From an uncultured Oxalobacteraceae bacterium (GTDB lineage Bacteria > Pseudomonadota > Gammaproteobacteria > Burkholderiales > Burkholderiaceae), in NCBI GenBank assembly GCA_946479255.1, contig CAMLFK010000068.1, positions 1 to 19,899 of the forward strand: 19,899 nucleotides of DNA, in the 5' to 3' direction. Under the pieces are notes generated by a model. The model worked only from the letters and a program-made list of their open reading frames with translations, was not told the origin of the DNA and searched no databases. How positions within the stretch are numbered: the stretch's first letter is position 1; every line of letters begins with the position of its first letter. Shown piece after piece: positions 1-7,470 of this stretch. The position numbers were made by a program, and so were the translations under genes.

Positions 1-355
1 TGTCGCGGATTGTGATCGGCTGCGGCGTTCCCCATTTGCGGCCGGTCTGCACGCGGGTGCTGAAGAAGTACACATCCGACTTGAACGGCGAATCGAAAAA
101 CTTGTCCCAGTTCTTCAGGTTGGTCAGCACCGGCAGCGTGTTGGTGGTCAGCTTGTGGGTGCCGGGCCCGAACACGTCGGCGATGATGCCTTCGTTGACG
201 AATACCGCCACCTGCGACTCGCGCACGTTGAGGATGGCACCGTTCTGGATTTCGAAGTCCTGCATCGGAAAGCGCCAGGCCAGCACGCCCTCGGTCTCCT
301 CGTTCCACTGCAGGACATCGATAAACTGCTTTCTGATAAATGAGCCGATAGACAT
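1..355 (-). CDS. SPFH-domain protein (YdjI / 'virion core protein' type), 3' end outside the window
   Basis: The reverse strand reads open from an ATG at 355-353 to the window edge, giving 118 N-terminal residues. The protein begins MSIGSFIRKQFIDVLQW and continues with segments such as ESQVAVFVNEG, FGPGTHKLTT and FFSTRVQTGRKWG. These resemble the start of the SPFH (band 7/stomatin-like) domain of bacterial YdjI-type proteins, which are thought to act at membranes, often in envelope-stress loci. A GAGAGG ribosome-binding site lies about seven bases before the ATG. The gene follows the DUF350 gene after only 21 bases, so the two are almost certainly one operon. The C-terminal part, which in this family may carry a zinc ribbon, is not visible. 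SPFH assignment is fairly confident; the cellular role is inference. Confidence 0.75.
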   Translation of the reverse strand, partial: MSIGSFIRKQFIDVLQWNEETEGVLAWRFPMQDFEIQNGAILNVRESQVAVFVNEGIIADVFGPGTHKLTTNTLPVLTNLKNWDKFFDSPFKSDVYFFSTRVQTGRKWGTPQPITIRD

Positions 356-376
356 GATGGTCCTCTCAATGATTCG

Positions 377-763
377 TTAGGAAATGCAGCCGGCATTGAC
401 CAGGCCGACGGACAGCGAGATGGCGCCGAGCAGCCCGCCGAAGGCCGAGTTGTCGGCTTCGATCTGGTCCTTCGACATGCGCAAAAGGCGCGTGGTTACA
501 TTAAACACCAGCACCTGCACGATCATGGCGCCGGCCGCCCAGCCGAGGAACTGGTAGTAGCCCGAGGTATGCAGCAGCGCCGAGGTGACGGTGAGCGAAA
601 AGCCGATCAGCGCGCCCGCCAGCGACAGGGCCGCGGCGTGATTGCCCTGGCGGACCAGCAGCACTTCGTTGTAGGGCGTGATTTTGGTGTAGATGACGAA
701 AAAGGCCATGACCAGCGCGGCTGCTGTTCCAAGGTGCAGCAGATAGTTTAGGATGGCGGGCAC
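377..763 (-). CDS. DUF350 family membrane protein (YjfL-like)
   Basis: This is a 128-residue, strongly hydrophobic protein. The GTG start at 763-761 is chosen over the upstream ATG (799) because AGGAG sits six bases before it and the protein then begins directly in the first hydrophobic segment. About four membrane segments are visible, near residues 5-27, 44-64, 71-92 and 107-125. The polar LLRMSKDQIEADN loop before the last segment fits DUF350 (E. coli YjfL) proteins, which are small inner-membrane proteins of unknown function. In E. coli, yjfL lies with a PspA paralogue and a glutathionylspermidine-synthase-like gene. Here it is transcribed with an SPFH gene and diverges, across 62 bases, from an aminopropyltransferase-like gene. 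The function is unknown; the family call is fairly secure. Confidence 0.78.
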   Translation of the reverse strand: MPAILNYLLHLGTAAALVMAFFVIYTKITPYNEVLLVRQGNHAAALSLAGALIGFSLTVTSALLHTSGYYQFLGWAAGAMIVQVLVFNVTTRLLRMSKDQIEADNSAFGGLLGAISLSVGLVNAGCIS

Positions 764-825
764 GTGCACTCCTGAAAGATGGACAAAATGACAGCGCACA
801 GCGATCTTAGAACAAAATCCGGCCC
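764..825. promoter_or_regulatory. Divergent intergenic region between the DUF350 and aminopropyltransferase operons
   Basis: These 62 bases separate two operons transcribed in opposite directions, so they must hold promoters for both unless transcription starts inside a gene. I see the AGGAG of the leftward gene but no convincing -35/-10 pair on either strand, and no ribosome-binding site in front of the rightward ATG at 826. A shared regulator binding here is possible but not shown. Confidence 0.4.
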
Positions 826-2337
826 ATGACCAAACGAATTCTTATACTGTCAGTCTTTGTCGTAGCGTCCTGTGGCCTGGCATACGAGCTGATCGCGGGC
901 GCGCTGTCGAGTTACTTGCTGGGCGACTCGATCCTGCAGTTTTCCACCATCATCGGCTGCTACCTGTTCGCCATGGGTGTCGGCGCGCACCTTTCCAAAT
1001 ACGTCAGCGACAAGGATGTGCTGGCGCGTTTTATCGACATCGAGCTGGCCGTCGGCCTGATCGGCGGCCTGTCGGCGGCCGTGCTGTTCATGACCTTCTC
1101 GTGGATGGCCGCTCCGTTCAGGACCGTGCTGTACACGCTGGTGTTCATGATCGGCGCCATGGTCGGGATGGAGGTGCCGCTGGTGATGCGGGCGCTGAAC
1201 CAGCGCGATACCGCCTTCAATGAACTGGTCAGCCGCGTGCTGACCTTCGACTATCTCGGTGCGCTCGCCGTCTCGCTGCTGTTCCCGCTGGTGCTGGCGC
1301 CACAGCTCGGGCTGGTGCGCACCGGCTTTCTGTTCGGGATGCTCAATGTGGGCGTGGCCATCTGGACCTTATATGTATTTCGCGCGAACCTGGCCGACAC
1401 CTTCGGCCGCGCGCTGCGCGCAAGCAGCGTGATGCTGGTGCTGATCGCCGGCTTCGCCATGTCGGACCGGATGGTGGCGTGGGGCGAGCGCGGCCTGTTC
1501 GGCGACGAGGTGGTGTACGCCACCACCACGCCGTACCAGCGCGTGGTAATCACGCGCTGGAAGGACGACACGCGCCTCTACATCAACGGCAACCTGCAGT
1601 TTTCCTCGCGCGATGAATACCGTTATCACGAAGCGCTGGTACATCCGGCGCTGCAGGCGATGCCGTGGGCCCGCCGCGTGATCGTGCTGGGTGGCGGCGA
1701 CGGGCTGGCGCTGCGCGAGATCTTGCGCTATCCGAACATCGAACACGTCACCGTGGTGGACCTGGACCCGGCCATGACCGGCGCCTTTACCACGCGTCCG
1801 GAACTGGCGCGCCTGAACGGCGGCGCCTTGTCAAGCAAGCGGGTGAGGGTGGTCAACGCCGACGCGGCCATCTGGCTCAAGGAAAACGGCGACATGTTCG
1901 ATGCCGCCATCATCGACTTTCCCGATCCGTCCAGCTTCGCCCTCGGCAAGCTGTACTCGGTGCCCTTTTACGCGCTGGTCAAGCGCCATGTGGCGGCCAA
2001 CGGCCTGGTGGTGGTGCAATCGACCTCGCCGTATTTTGCGCCCAATGCCTACTGGACCATCGATGCGACCCTGCGCGAAGTCGGCATGCGTACCTACCCG
2101 TATCACCTGTATGTGCCTTCGTTTGGGGAGTGGGGTTTCATCCTGGCCTCGCCGCAGCGGGACTACACGCCGCCCACCAGCTACCGCCTGCCGCTGCGCT
2201 ACCTGAACGCCGACACGACGCGCGAGATGTTCACCTTCCCGCCCGACATGCAGCCGCGCCGGATGCCGCCCAACCGGCTTAACACCCAATCGCTGGTGCA
2301 CGAGTTCGAGCAGGACTGGGGCAAGGTCGTGCGCTGA
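826..2337 (+). CDS. Membrane-anchored spermidine-synthase-like aminopropyltransferase
   Basis: This 503-residue protein has an N-terminal half with roughly seven hydrophobic segments (about residues 5-215). A soluble domain resembling spermidine synthase follows. Visible signatures are DEYRYHEALVHP (263-274), matching the substrate-binding DE-YHE-HP motif, then VLGGGDG (287-293) for the nucleotide, VDLDP (311-315), NADA (344-347) and IIDFPDP (362-368), whose Asp364 aligns with the catalytic aspartate. Such enzymes transfer an aminopropyl group from decarboxylated S-adenosylmethionine to an amine. Stand-alone spermidine synthase is about 290 residues, so the membrane half is an addition, although membrane-fused versions are known in many bacteria. 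The stop overlaps the next start (TGATG), indicating translational coupling. The true acceptor is unknown. The number of membrane passes, and so the side on which the enzyme lies, cannot be settled by eye. Confidence 0.82.
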   Translation: MTKRILILSVFVVASCGLAYELIAGALSSYLLGDSILQFSTIIGCYLFAMGVGAHLSKYVSDKDVLARFIDIELAVGLIGGLSAAVLFMTFSWMAAPFRTVLYTLVFMIGAMVGMEVPLVMRALNQRDTAFNELVSRVLTFDYLGALAVSLLFPLVLAPQLGLVRTGFLFGMLNVGVAIWTLYVFRANLADTFGRALRASSVMLVLIAGFAMSDRMVAWGERGLFGDEVVYATTTPYQRVVITRWKDDTRLYINGNLQFSSRDEYRYHEALVHPALQAMPWARRVIVLGGGDGLALREILRYPNIEHVTVVDLDPAMTGAFTTRPELARLNGGALSSKRVRVVNADAAIWLKENGDMFDAAIIDFPDPSSFALGKLYSVPFYALVKRHVAANGLVVVQSTSPYFAPNAYWTIDATLREVGMRTYPYHLYVPSFGEWGFILASPQRDYTPPTSYRLPLRYLNADTTREMFTFPPDMQPRRMPPNRLNTQSLVHEFEQDWGKVVR

Positions 2338-3968
2338 TGGACCGCCGCTCGTTTCTCGCCTACGGCGGCGCGCTTGGTGCGGCCGCCATCGGTGCGGCCG
2401 GCTTTCAGCGCTGGCAGGAGATCACGCCACAGCTGCATTATCCCGGCCGCGCCGAAGGCCACTTCCTGCGCGACCGGCGCAGCCTGCCGCCGCCTTCCGA
2501 AGTCATCGAGACCGATGTGGTGATTCTGGGGTCGGGCGTGGCCAGCTTGTCGGCGGCCTGGCAGCTTAAGCGCCTGGGCCACAAGGACGCATTGATGATT
2601 GACGGCCCCCAGCCTTTCGGCAATGCCGCCGGCGGACAGTTCGGTGAACTGGCGTATCCGACCGGGGCACACTACCTGCCGCTGCCTTCACGTGAGTCGG
2701 TGCATGTGCGCGAGCTGCTGGCGGACCTGGGCATCATCGAGCGCGATGCGCTGCTTGAGGCGCCTTATTACGACGAGCGCTTCATCCTGCACGGGCCGGA
2801 GGAACGCCTGCTGATCAATGGCCGCTGGCAGGAGGGCGTCATCCCCATCGACGGCGTCAATGCGGCGGACCGCGCCGAGCACCAGCGCTTCTTCGCCGAA
2901 GTGGCGCGGCTGCGGGCCTTGTTCGGCTCCGACGGCAAGCGGGCCTTTGTGTTCCCGAGCATGGCCTCGTCCAGCGACGCGGAACTGGCTGCGCTGGACC
3001 GCATCAGCTTCAAAGCGTGGGCCGACCGGCAGGGCTACCGCTCGCCCAGCCTGCACTGGTACCTGAATTACTGCTGCCGCGACGACTACGGCAGCCGCTA
3101 CGACCAGGTGTCCGCCTGGGCCGGGCTGCATTACTACTGCAGCCGCTCGGGCAAGGCTGCCAATGCCGGCGATGGCGCATGGCTTTCCTGGCCGGGCGGG
3201 CTGGCGCCGCTGGCGGAGAAGATGGCGGCGATATCCGGCGTGCCCCGCCGGGCGGGTACGGCCGTGTCGCTAAAGCGTGTCAAGGATGGAGTAGAGGCGC
3301 TGTGCTTCACGCTGGACGGCGGGGTGGCGCGCACCTTTCTGGTCAGGGCGCGCAAGGCGGTGTGCGCGATGCCGTTGTACGTGGCGGCGCGGGTGGTCGA
3401 GCATATCCGCGAGCTTGGCTTCGATCCCAGGGTGCACATGCCGGTCTACGCACCATGGATGGTGGCGAACTTCCTGATGAAGGATTTTCCGCGCGAGCTG
3501 CCGGATGCGCCGCTGTCCTGGGATAACGTGGTCTATCAGGAACCGGGCCTGGGTTATGTGGTGTCGACCCATCAGGATATCCGCGCCACGCCGCCCGCCA
3601 AAACGGTGTTCTCGGCTTATGTGGCGTTGACCGACCGTTCGCCAGCCGAGGCGCGCAAGTGGATGCAGCGAGCCAGTGCCGATGAACTGGTGGCGCTGGC
3701 AAGTGCGGATCTGAAGGCGGCGTACGGCTGGCGCTTCGGGGTCAACGTGGAGCGGGTGGACATTACCTTGCGTGGGCACGCGATGGCGGTGCCGCTGCCG
3801 GGCTTTCGTAGCAATGCGGGATTGAAGGCCTTGCGCGAGGCCGACGGACCAATCGTGTTTGCACACGCCGATCTGTCGGGGTTCTCGGTGTTCGAGGAGG
3901 CTGCGTGGTGGGGTGTGGCGGCGGCGCGCAAGGTCATCCCCGCTCGCGCGGGTACGAAGCCGGTTTAG
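2337..3968 (+). CDS. FAD-dependent oxidoreductase (amine-oxidase-like) with twin-arginine leader
   Basis: This 543-residue protein starts with MDRRSFLAYGGALGAAAIGA, a twin-arginine-type leader suggesting export of the folded, cofactor-loaded enzyme. After about 35 residues comes a Rossmann dinucleotide-binding segment, DVVILGSGVASLSAAWQL (60-77), with a further GNAAGG loop at 95-100. This layout fits the flavin amine oxidase/NAD(P)-binding superfamily. The C-terminal stretch around HADLSGFSVFEEAAWWG resembles the second FAD-contacting motif of that family. The ATG overlaps the stop of the aminopropyltransferase by one base, so the two are made together, and a polyamine-related substrate is a reasonable inference. 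No precise subfamily is recognisable. Its 3' end overlaps the convergent PEP-CTERM gene by four bases. Confidence 0.78.
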   Translation: MDRRSFLAYGGALGAAAIGAAGFQRWQEITPQLHYPGRAEGHFLRDRRSLPPPSEVIETDVVILGSGVASLSAAWQLKRLGHKDALMIDGPQPFGNAAGGQFGELAYPTGAHYLPLPSRESVHVRELLADLGIIERDALLEAPYYDERFILHGPEERLLINGRWQEGVIPIDGVNAADRAEHQRFFAEVARLRALFGSDGKRAFVFPSMASSSDAELAALDRISFKAWADRQGYRSPSLHWYLNYCCRDDYGSRYDQVSAWAGLHYYCSRSGKAANAGDGAWLSWPGGLAPLAEKMAAISGVPRRAGTAVSLKRVKDGVEALCFTLDGGVARTFLVRARKAVCAMPLYVAARVVEHIRELGFDPRVHMPVYAPWMVANFLMKDFPRELPDAPLSWDNVVYQEPGLGYVVSTHQDIRATPPAKTVFSAYVALTDRSPAEARKWMQRASADELVALASADLKAAYGWRFGVNVERVDITLRGHAMAVPLPGFRSNAGLKALREADGPIVFAHADLSGFSVFEEAAWWGVAAARKVIPARAGTKPV

Positions 3969-4669
3969 CGCGGCATTTTGCGCCAGGCGAAGGCGCCGGC
4001 GGCGGCCAAGGCCAGGGTGAAGATGAAGATGCTGGCAGGCTCTGGGACTTCGCTGGCTTGCACGGCGCTCAGGCCGGTGACGTTGCCGCGCAGTTCGACC
4101 CAGCTGCTATCACGATTTAGTATCAGGTTGAACCGTGCGGTGTTGTAATTCTCAAGGTCCAGTTCCGAGGGGATCTGAAGATCCTGGAACGACTGGTGGC
4201 TCCAATCGCTGAAGAAAATATACACATCTGCGGCCCCGTTATTGACGGGCGGAGGTGCCAAGAAAAAGCTGCTTTTGTCTACGTTGATCGAGGTTCCAAA
4301 CCAAGAATAAATACCGTTGGATGACAGGACCACGCTTCCATCTTGATTCCTGAGTTCAATGCCTTGATCTAGTCCTGCATCGCGGTACCATTGGTCCACG
4401 CCAGGTGTCGATGGGATTCCAGTATGGAAAGGCGCATCGGTATCAAAGGTAAATGTTCCGCTGAAGATATCGCCAACGCCCGTGCCTTCACCTGGCAGCA
4501 TGGCAAAATTCGGAGTACGGGTTACACCCCCAGTACCGTACTGGACGAGTTCAGCAGTTTCGATCTCTGCTATAAATGAAAAGGTAACCGGGACGGCGAG
4601 CGCAGCACTAACAGAAAGGGTCAACGCCAGGGCAGCAGTTGCACGGGTGAGGAAAGAGGAAAAAGTCAC
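3965..4669 (-). CDS. PEP-CTERM sorting-domain protein
   Basis: This is a secreted protein of about 234 residues with a classic C-terminal sorting tail: VPEPAS, then a hydrophobic helix (IFIFTLALAAAGAFAW) and a basic end (RKMPR). In PEP-CTERM systems an exosortase recognises this tail and anchors or releases the protein at the surface, usually alongside exopolysaccharide production. The N-terminus from GTG 4669 is a good signal peptide (TFSSFLTRATAALALTL, cleavage after SAALA). A TTG at 4708-4706, preceded by GGGAT, would add 13 residues and cannot be excluded. The middle has no domain I recognise. It contains Asp/Asn-rich beta-type segments and no cysteine. Base composition is visibly more AT-rich than in neighbouring genes. 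No exosortase is in the window. Confidence 0.82.
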   Translation of the reverse strand: MTFSSFLTRATAALALTLSVSAALAVPVTFSFIAEIETAELVQYGTGGVTRTPNFAMLPGEGTGVGDIFSGTFTFDTDAPFHTGIPSTPGVDQWYRDAGLDQGIELRNQDGSVVLSSNGIYSWFGTSINVDKSSFFLAPPPVNNGAADVYIFFSDWSHQSFQDLQIPSELDLENYNTARFNLILNRDSSWVELRGNVTGLSAVQASEVPEPASIFIFTLALAAAGAFAWRKMPR

Positions 4670-4708
4670 AATCGAGTCCGGGAAGGCAATTAGTTGATTG
4701 AATTGCAA

Positions 4709-4983
4709 TTATATCCCAATAACATTCGTTGCGGAAATAAAAACGATTTGTAATCAACTAGCAATCCCGTTGCGGCTGGGCCAGCCCAGTTCAGCTCAAT
4801 GCTGTTGGCTGGGCCTGGCGATGTTCGCTAAGAACACATCACGTTCCGATTCCACAATCCGCTCGACTTCCATTGCACTTATCCCCAGCGCTTCCAGAAC
4901 CTATCCTGACAGCTGCAAACGCGCTTCCATAGGTTCGAGCATCTCGCCTTCTGATTGCAGCATGGCGTGGCAGCGTTACGGCA
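4709..4983. other. Gap between PEP-CTERM gene and the GH1-RmlD fusion
   Basis: Apart from the possible broken small frame, this gap contains a tight inverted repeat, CTGGGC-CA-GCCCAG (4776-4789), with ggctgggcc recurring about 30 bases later. The part next to the PEP-CTERM gene (4709-4765) is AT-rich and probably holds that gene's promoter, but no clear hexamers stand out. I see no T-tailed terminator for the fusion gene. Confidence 0.4.
4796..4963 (-). pseudogene. Possible small gene interrupted by an in-frame amber stop
   Basis: On the reverse strand an ATG at 4963-4961 opens a frame reading MLQSEGEMLEPMEARLQLSG. It meets TAG at 4903-4901 and then continues in frame as VLEALGISAMEVERIVESER for 34 residues to TGA at 4798-4796. 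Both halves are charged, helical and Met/Glu-rich, like a real small protein rather than random GC-rich sequence. I do not recognise a family and see no good ribosome-binding site. It could be a decayed gene, a short peptide gene, or chance. Confidence 0.25.
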
Positions 4984-7248
4984 TCAAGCCCCCACCACCC
5001 GCGCTTCGGCCTCATGCGCCAGGGGCGGCAGTGCGGCCTCTTCGTCGCGCTGGTCCAGATAGCGGGCCAAAGCATTGTCGAGCGGCGGCATCAGGATGGC
5101 CCGCTCGGAATGCAGCGCGCTGTACAAAGGCCGCGGCGCGGGCCAGTTGAAGCTGGCGTGGGTTTGCGCTTCGAGCCGGCTGGCATCGACGCCGGCCGAC
5201 TCGGCCGCCTTGCTCGCCAGTTCCAGCCAGCTGACCGCGCCGCCATTGGTCAGGTGCCACACGCCGCATTCGCGGTCGATGATCAGGTCCAGGCAGGTGT
5301 GCGCCAGGTCAGGCACGTAGGTGGGCGAGACGGTCAGGTCGTGCGCGGCGGCGAACGGCGCACCGCTGGCCAGCGTGGACAGGGCCTGGGTGACGAAATT
5401 GTGGCGGTCCCACGGGCCGAAGAAGGAACTGGTGCGGATCACCAGCGCCTGCGGCATGGCGTCGAGCACCCGGCATTCGGCTTCGGCCTTGCTCTTGCCG
5501 TAGACATTGAGCGGCGCCACGGCATTGCTCTCGATGTAAGGGGAGTCCTGCGCGCCGTCGAACACCAGGTCGCTGGAGAAGGTCGTCAGGTGCACCCGGT
5601 GGCGCGCGCAGGCCGCCGCCAGTACCGACGGGCCGAGCACGTTGTCGCGGAAGCAGCGCTCGACATCGCCTTCGGCATCGTCCACCCGCACATAGCCGCT
5701 GGTGTTGATGATCGCCCACGGCAGGTATTTTTCCATCGCCCGTTCCACCGAGTTGGAATCGGCGATATCCATCTCGGCGCGGCTGAGCAGGCGGTAGGCC
5801 ACGTTGCGCTCCTGGCAGATGCGGGCGAAGGCCCGGCCCAGGGTGCCGGTCGCGCCGGTGATCAGGATGGGCTGCACGGTGCCGGCCACCAGGCGGTGGC
5901 CGTCGGCCGAGATCGAAGTGAGCGCGTCGGGCGTGGCCAGCGGCTGGCACAGGAAGCGGCCCTGGCGGCGCCACCATCCCTGGCCGCGCAGTACCGGGTG
6001 CGACAGCGGACGGTCGTTCGCCAGTTCGCGCATCATGGCGGCCAGCGCGGTGGGGCGCGGCTGCGGCGAGCGCACGTCGAAGGGACCGGGCTCGTAGTAG
6101 CCGCGGTTCTGCGTGACCAGGCTGTTCCAGTCGAACGAGCCGAGCAGCGACCAGACGGTCACGGCGCGCACGTCCACGCCATTGCGCTGGGCCTGCTGGC
6201 CGGCCTGCCAGATTTCCAGCAGCCAGCGCAGCTGGTCTTCGCGGCGCGCATCGATGTGCGCCTCCGTCACGGCCAGCGGCAGCTTGTAGCGCTCCCAGGC
6301 TTCTTCGAGCAGGGGGCCGATGCCGGCCGTGGGCGTGGCCAGCACGCGCGCCGTTTCGACGTCGGCGCAGGGGACGCCGCCGGCGTGGCCGCGGAAGTGC
6401 TCGGGATAGCGCTCCGGCCGGTGATCGAGCCAGCGTTCGCTGGTGACGTAGTAGTTGACGCCGATGATGTCCGGCGGGCAGGGATTGTCGCGGAACCAGA
6501 GAATCTCGGCCGGGCCGATGCCGGTGCTGGTGAGATAAGCCCACAGCGCGTGGTCCGGTCCGACCATGCCGCAAAGCAGGTCCCAGGCGAGCCAGCGGCG
6601 TTCGTTGTAGAACTCGGCCGCCGGCGCCATTTCGCGCGTGCTGTAGGTCTTGCCCAGATCGTCAGTCTGGACCAGTTTGGCATCAGGATTGACGGCGCGG
6701 ATCGCGCGCATCGACAGCACCACGGCGCGGCACTGGATGAGCAGGGCGCGCAAAAAGTGGTCGTCGTCGCGGCCGTGCGGGTACCACATGCCGTACAGGC
6801 CGCTGAAGCGGGCCGTGGTCAGCGGTTCGTTGACCGGGGTGTAATACGCGATCCACGGATAGCGCGCGGCCACCGCGCCGGCATAGGCCGCCAGCTGCTC
6901 CGGGAAGCCTGGATCGACCAGGCTGGTATGGCGCGGGCCGCTGCCATGATGGACCAGGCCGGTAATGGGCGACACGCCGGCCGCGCGCAGGGCCGGCAGG
7001 CGCTCGTCGGGCCACGACCAGTCGGCCTTGTCGAGCCCGTCGGGGGCGGTACGTTCCCACAGGATGGGGTAGCGGATGGCCTTGATGCCCAGTCCGGCGA
7101 AGCGGGCGATATCGTCGCTGCGCTGGTGGTGGCCATTGCGTTCGAGCTGGCTGAAATACTCCTCTCGCACACGGTTGACGGTACATTCGAGACCGCCCCA
7201 TAACTGCAGCGGTGCGAATGACGGATTGGTGTAGGTAGATGTTTGCAT
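4984..7248 (-). CDS. Fusion of family-1 glycosidase-like domain and RmlD-like sugar-nucleotide reductase
   Basis: This 754-residue protein has two enzyme domains. Residues about 14-410 form a GH1-like barrel. YYTPVNEP (135-142) carries the acid/base glutamate E141, PLAVTEAH (324-331) places E329 where the GH1 nucleophile (normally TENG) lies, and VWSLLGSFDWN (365-375) matches the C-terminal GH1 strand. After a basic, Trp-containing linker (about 411-455) comes an extended short-chain dehydrogenase of the dTDP-4-dehydrorhamnose reductase type. It has ITGATGTLG (463-471), FSSD (557-560), YGKSK (583-587, the YxxxK pair) and RTSSFFGPW (605-613). Family GH1 enzymes hydrolyse beta-glycosides, and RmlD makes dTDP-L-rhamnose. 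Together they suggest exopolysaccharide or glycan metabolism, but the substrate is unknown. There is no signal peptide, so it is probably cytoplasmic. The gene appears monocistronic. Confidence 0.85.
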   Translation of the reverse strand: MQTSTYTNPSFAPLQLWGGLECTVNRVREEYFSQLERNGHHQRSDDIARFAGLGIKAIRYPILWERTAPDGLDKADWSWPDERLPALRAAGVSPITGLVHHGSGPRHTSLVDPGFPEQLAAYAGAVAARYPWIAYYTPVNEPLTTARFSGLYGMWYPHGRDDDHFLRALLIQCRAVVLSMRAIRAVNPDAKLVQTDDLGKTYSTREMAPAAEFYNERRWLAWDLLCGMVGPDHALWAYLTSTGIGPAEILWFRDNPCPPDIIGVNYYVTSERWLDHRPERYPEHFRGHAGGVPCADVETARVLATPTAGIGPLLEEAWERYKLPLAVTEAHIDARREDQLRWLLEIWQAGQQAQRNGVDVRAVTVWSLLGSFDWNSLVTQNRGYYEPGPFDVRSPQPRPTALAAMMRELANDRPLSHPVLRGQGWWRRQGRFLCQPLATPDALTSISADGHRLVAGTVQPILITGATGTLGRAFARICQERNVAYRLLSRAEMDIADSNSVERAMEKYLPWAIINTSGYVRVDDAEGDVERCFRDNVLGPSVLAAACARHRVHLTTFSSDLVFDGAQDSPYIESNAVAPLNVYGKSKAEAECRVLDAMPQALVIRTSSFFGPWDRHNFVTQALSTLASGAPFAAAHDLTVSPTYVPDLAHTCLDLIIDRECGVWHLTNGGAVSWLELASKAAESAGVDASRLEAQTHASFNWPAPRPLYSALHSERAILMPPLDNALARYLDQRDEEAALPPLAHEAEARVVGA

Positions 7249-7268
7249 AAGACTCGCCAGTGTTAAAT

Positions 7269-7283
7269 AAAAAGTAACTTTTT
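7269..7283. promoter_or_regulatory. AT-rich palindrome upstream of the GH1-RmlD gene
   Basis: AAAAAGT-A-ACTTTTT is a perfect 15-base palindrome lying 21 bases before the ATG of the leftward fusion gene. Its position in the presumed promoter makes it a candidate operator. AT-rich palindromes also arise by chance, but they are less expected in a genome this GC-rich. Confidence 0.35.
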
Positions 7284-7300
7284 AAGTTAGAGGCTCCGGC

Positions 7301-7334
7301 AAACTGAAAAGTTCGGTGTTTTCACCGTCAGTTT
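7301..7334. repeat. Composite inverted repeat (hairpin)
   Basis: Outer arms AAACTGA (7301-7307) and TCAGTTT (7328-7334) enclose an inner stem CGGTG-TTTT-CACCG (7314-7327), with an unpaired AAAAGTT-type bulge on the left side. It looks like an RNA hairpin or protein site in the fusion gene's upstream region. A terminator reading is unlikely because no gene ends here on either strand. Confidence 0.4.
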
Positions 7335-7425
7335 TGCTAGCTGGTAACGACGCTCGAATCTGTTCAGCCCGTTTTCTGGGCGAAGGTTAGCGCAATGACT
7401 CAATCCGTGGCGCACCCTGCGCGGC

Positions 7426-7470
7426 GGCATAAGACGCTACCGCCGGTAGCGCCGCGCTAACCCTTATGCC
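7426..7470. repeat. Nested inverted repeat
   Basis: Outer arms GGCATAAG (7426-7433) and CTTATGCC (7463-7470) are perfect. Inside them is a second perfect stem, CGCTACC-GCC-GGTAGCG (7435-7451). The arrangement is compact and lies 54 bases before the long palindromic element. It could be another interspersed repeat or a structured RNA; its role is unknown. Confidence 0.5.

Noticed and set aside
1665..2282. 205-residue frame inside the aminopropyltransferase gene
   Set aside because: Shifted-frame shadow of an intact gene with all catalytic motifs.
4698..5150. 150-residue frame on the + strand between the PEP-CTERM gene and the fusion gene
   Set aside because: Its second half overlaps the fusion gene in antisense. 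The composition is Ser/Arg-rich with no domain, and there is no start signal.
5014..7203. 729-residue open frame antisense to the GH1-RmlD fusion
   Set aside because: A shadow of the real gene. It lacks signature motifs and has low-complexity Arg/Gly/Val composition.
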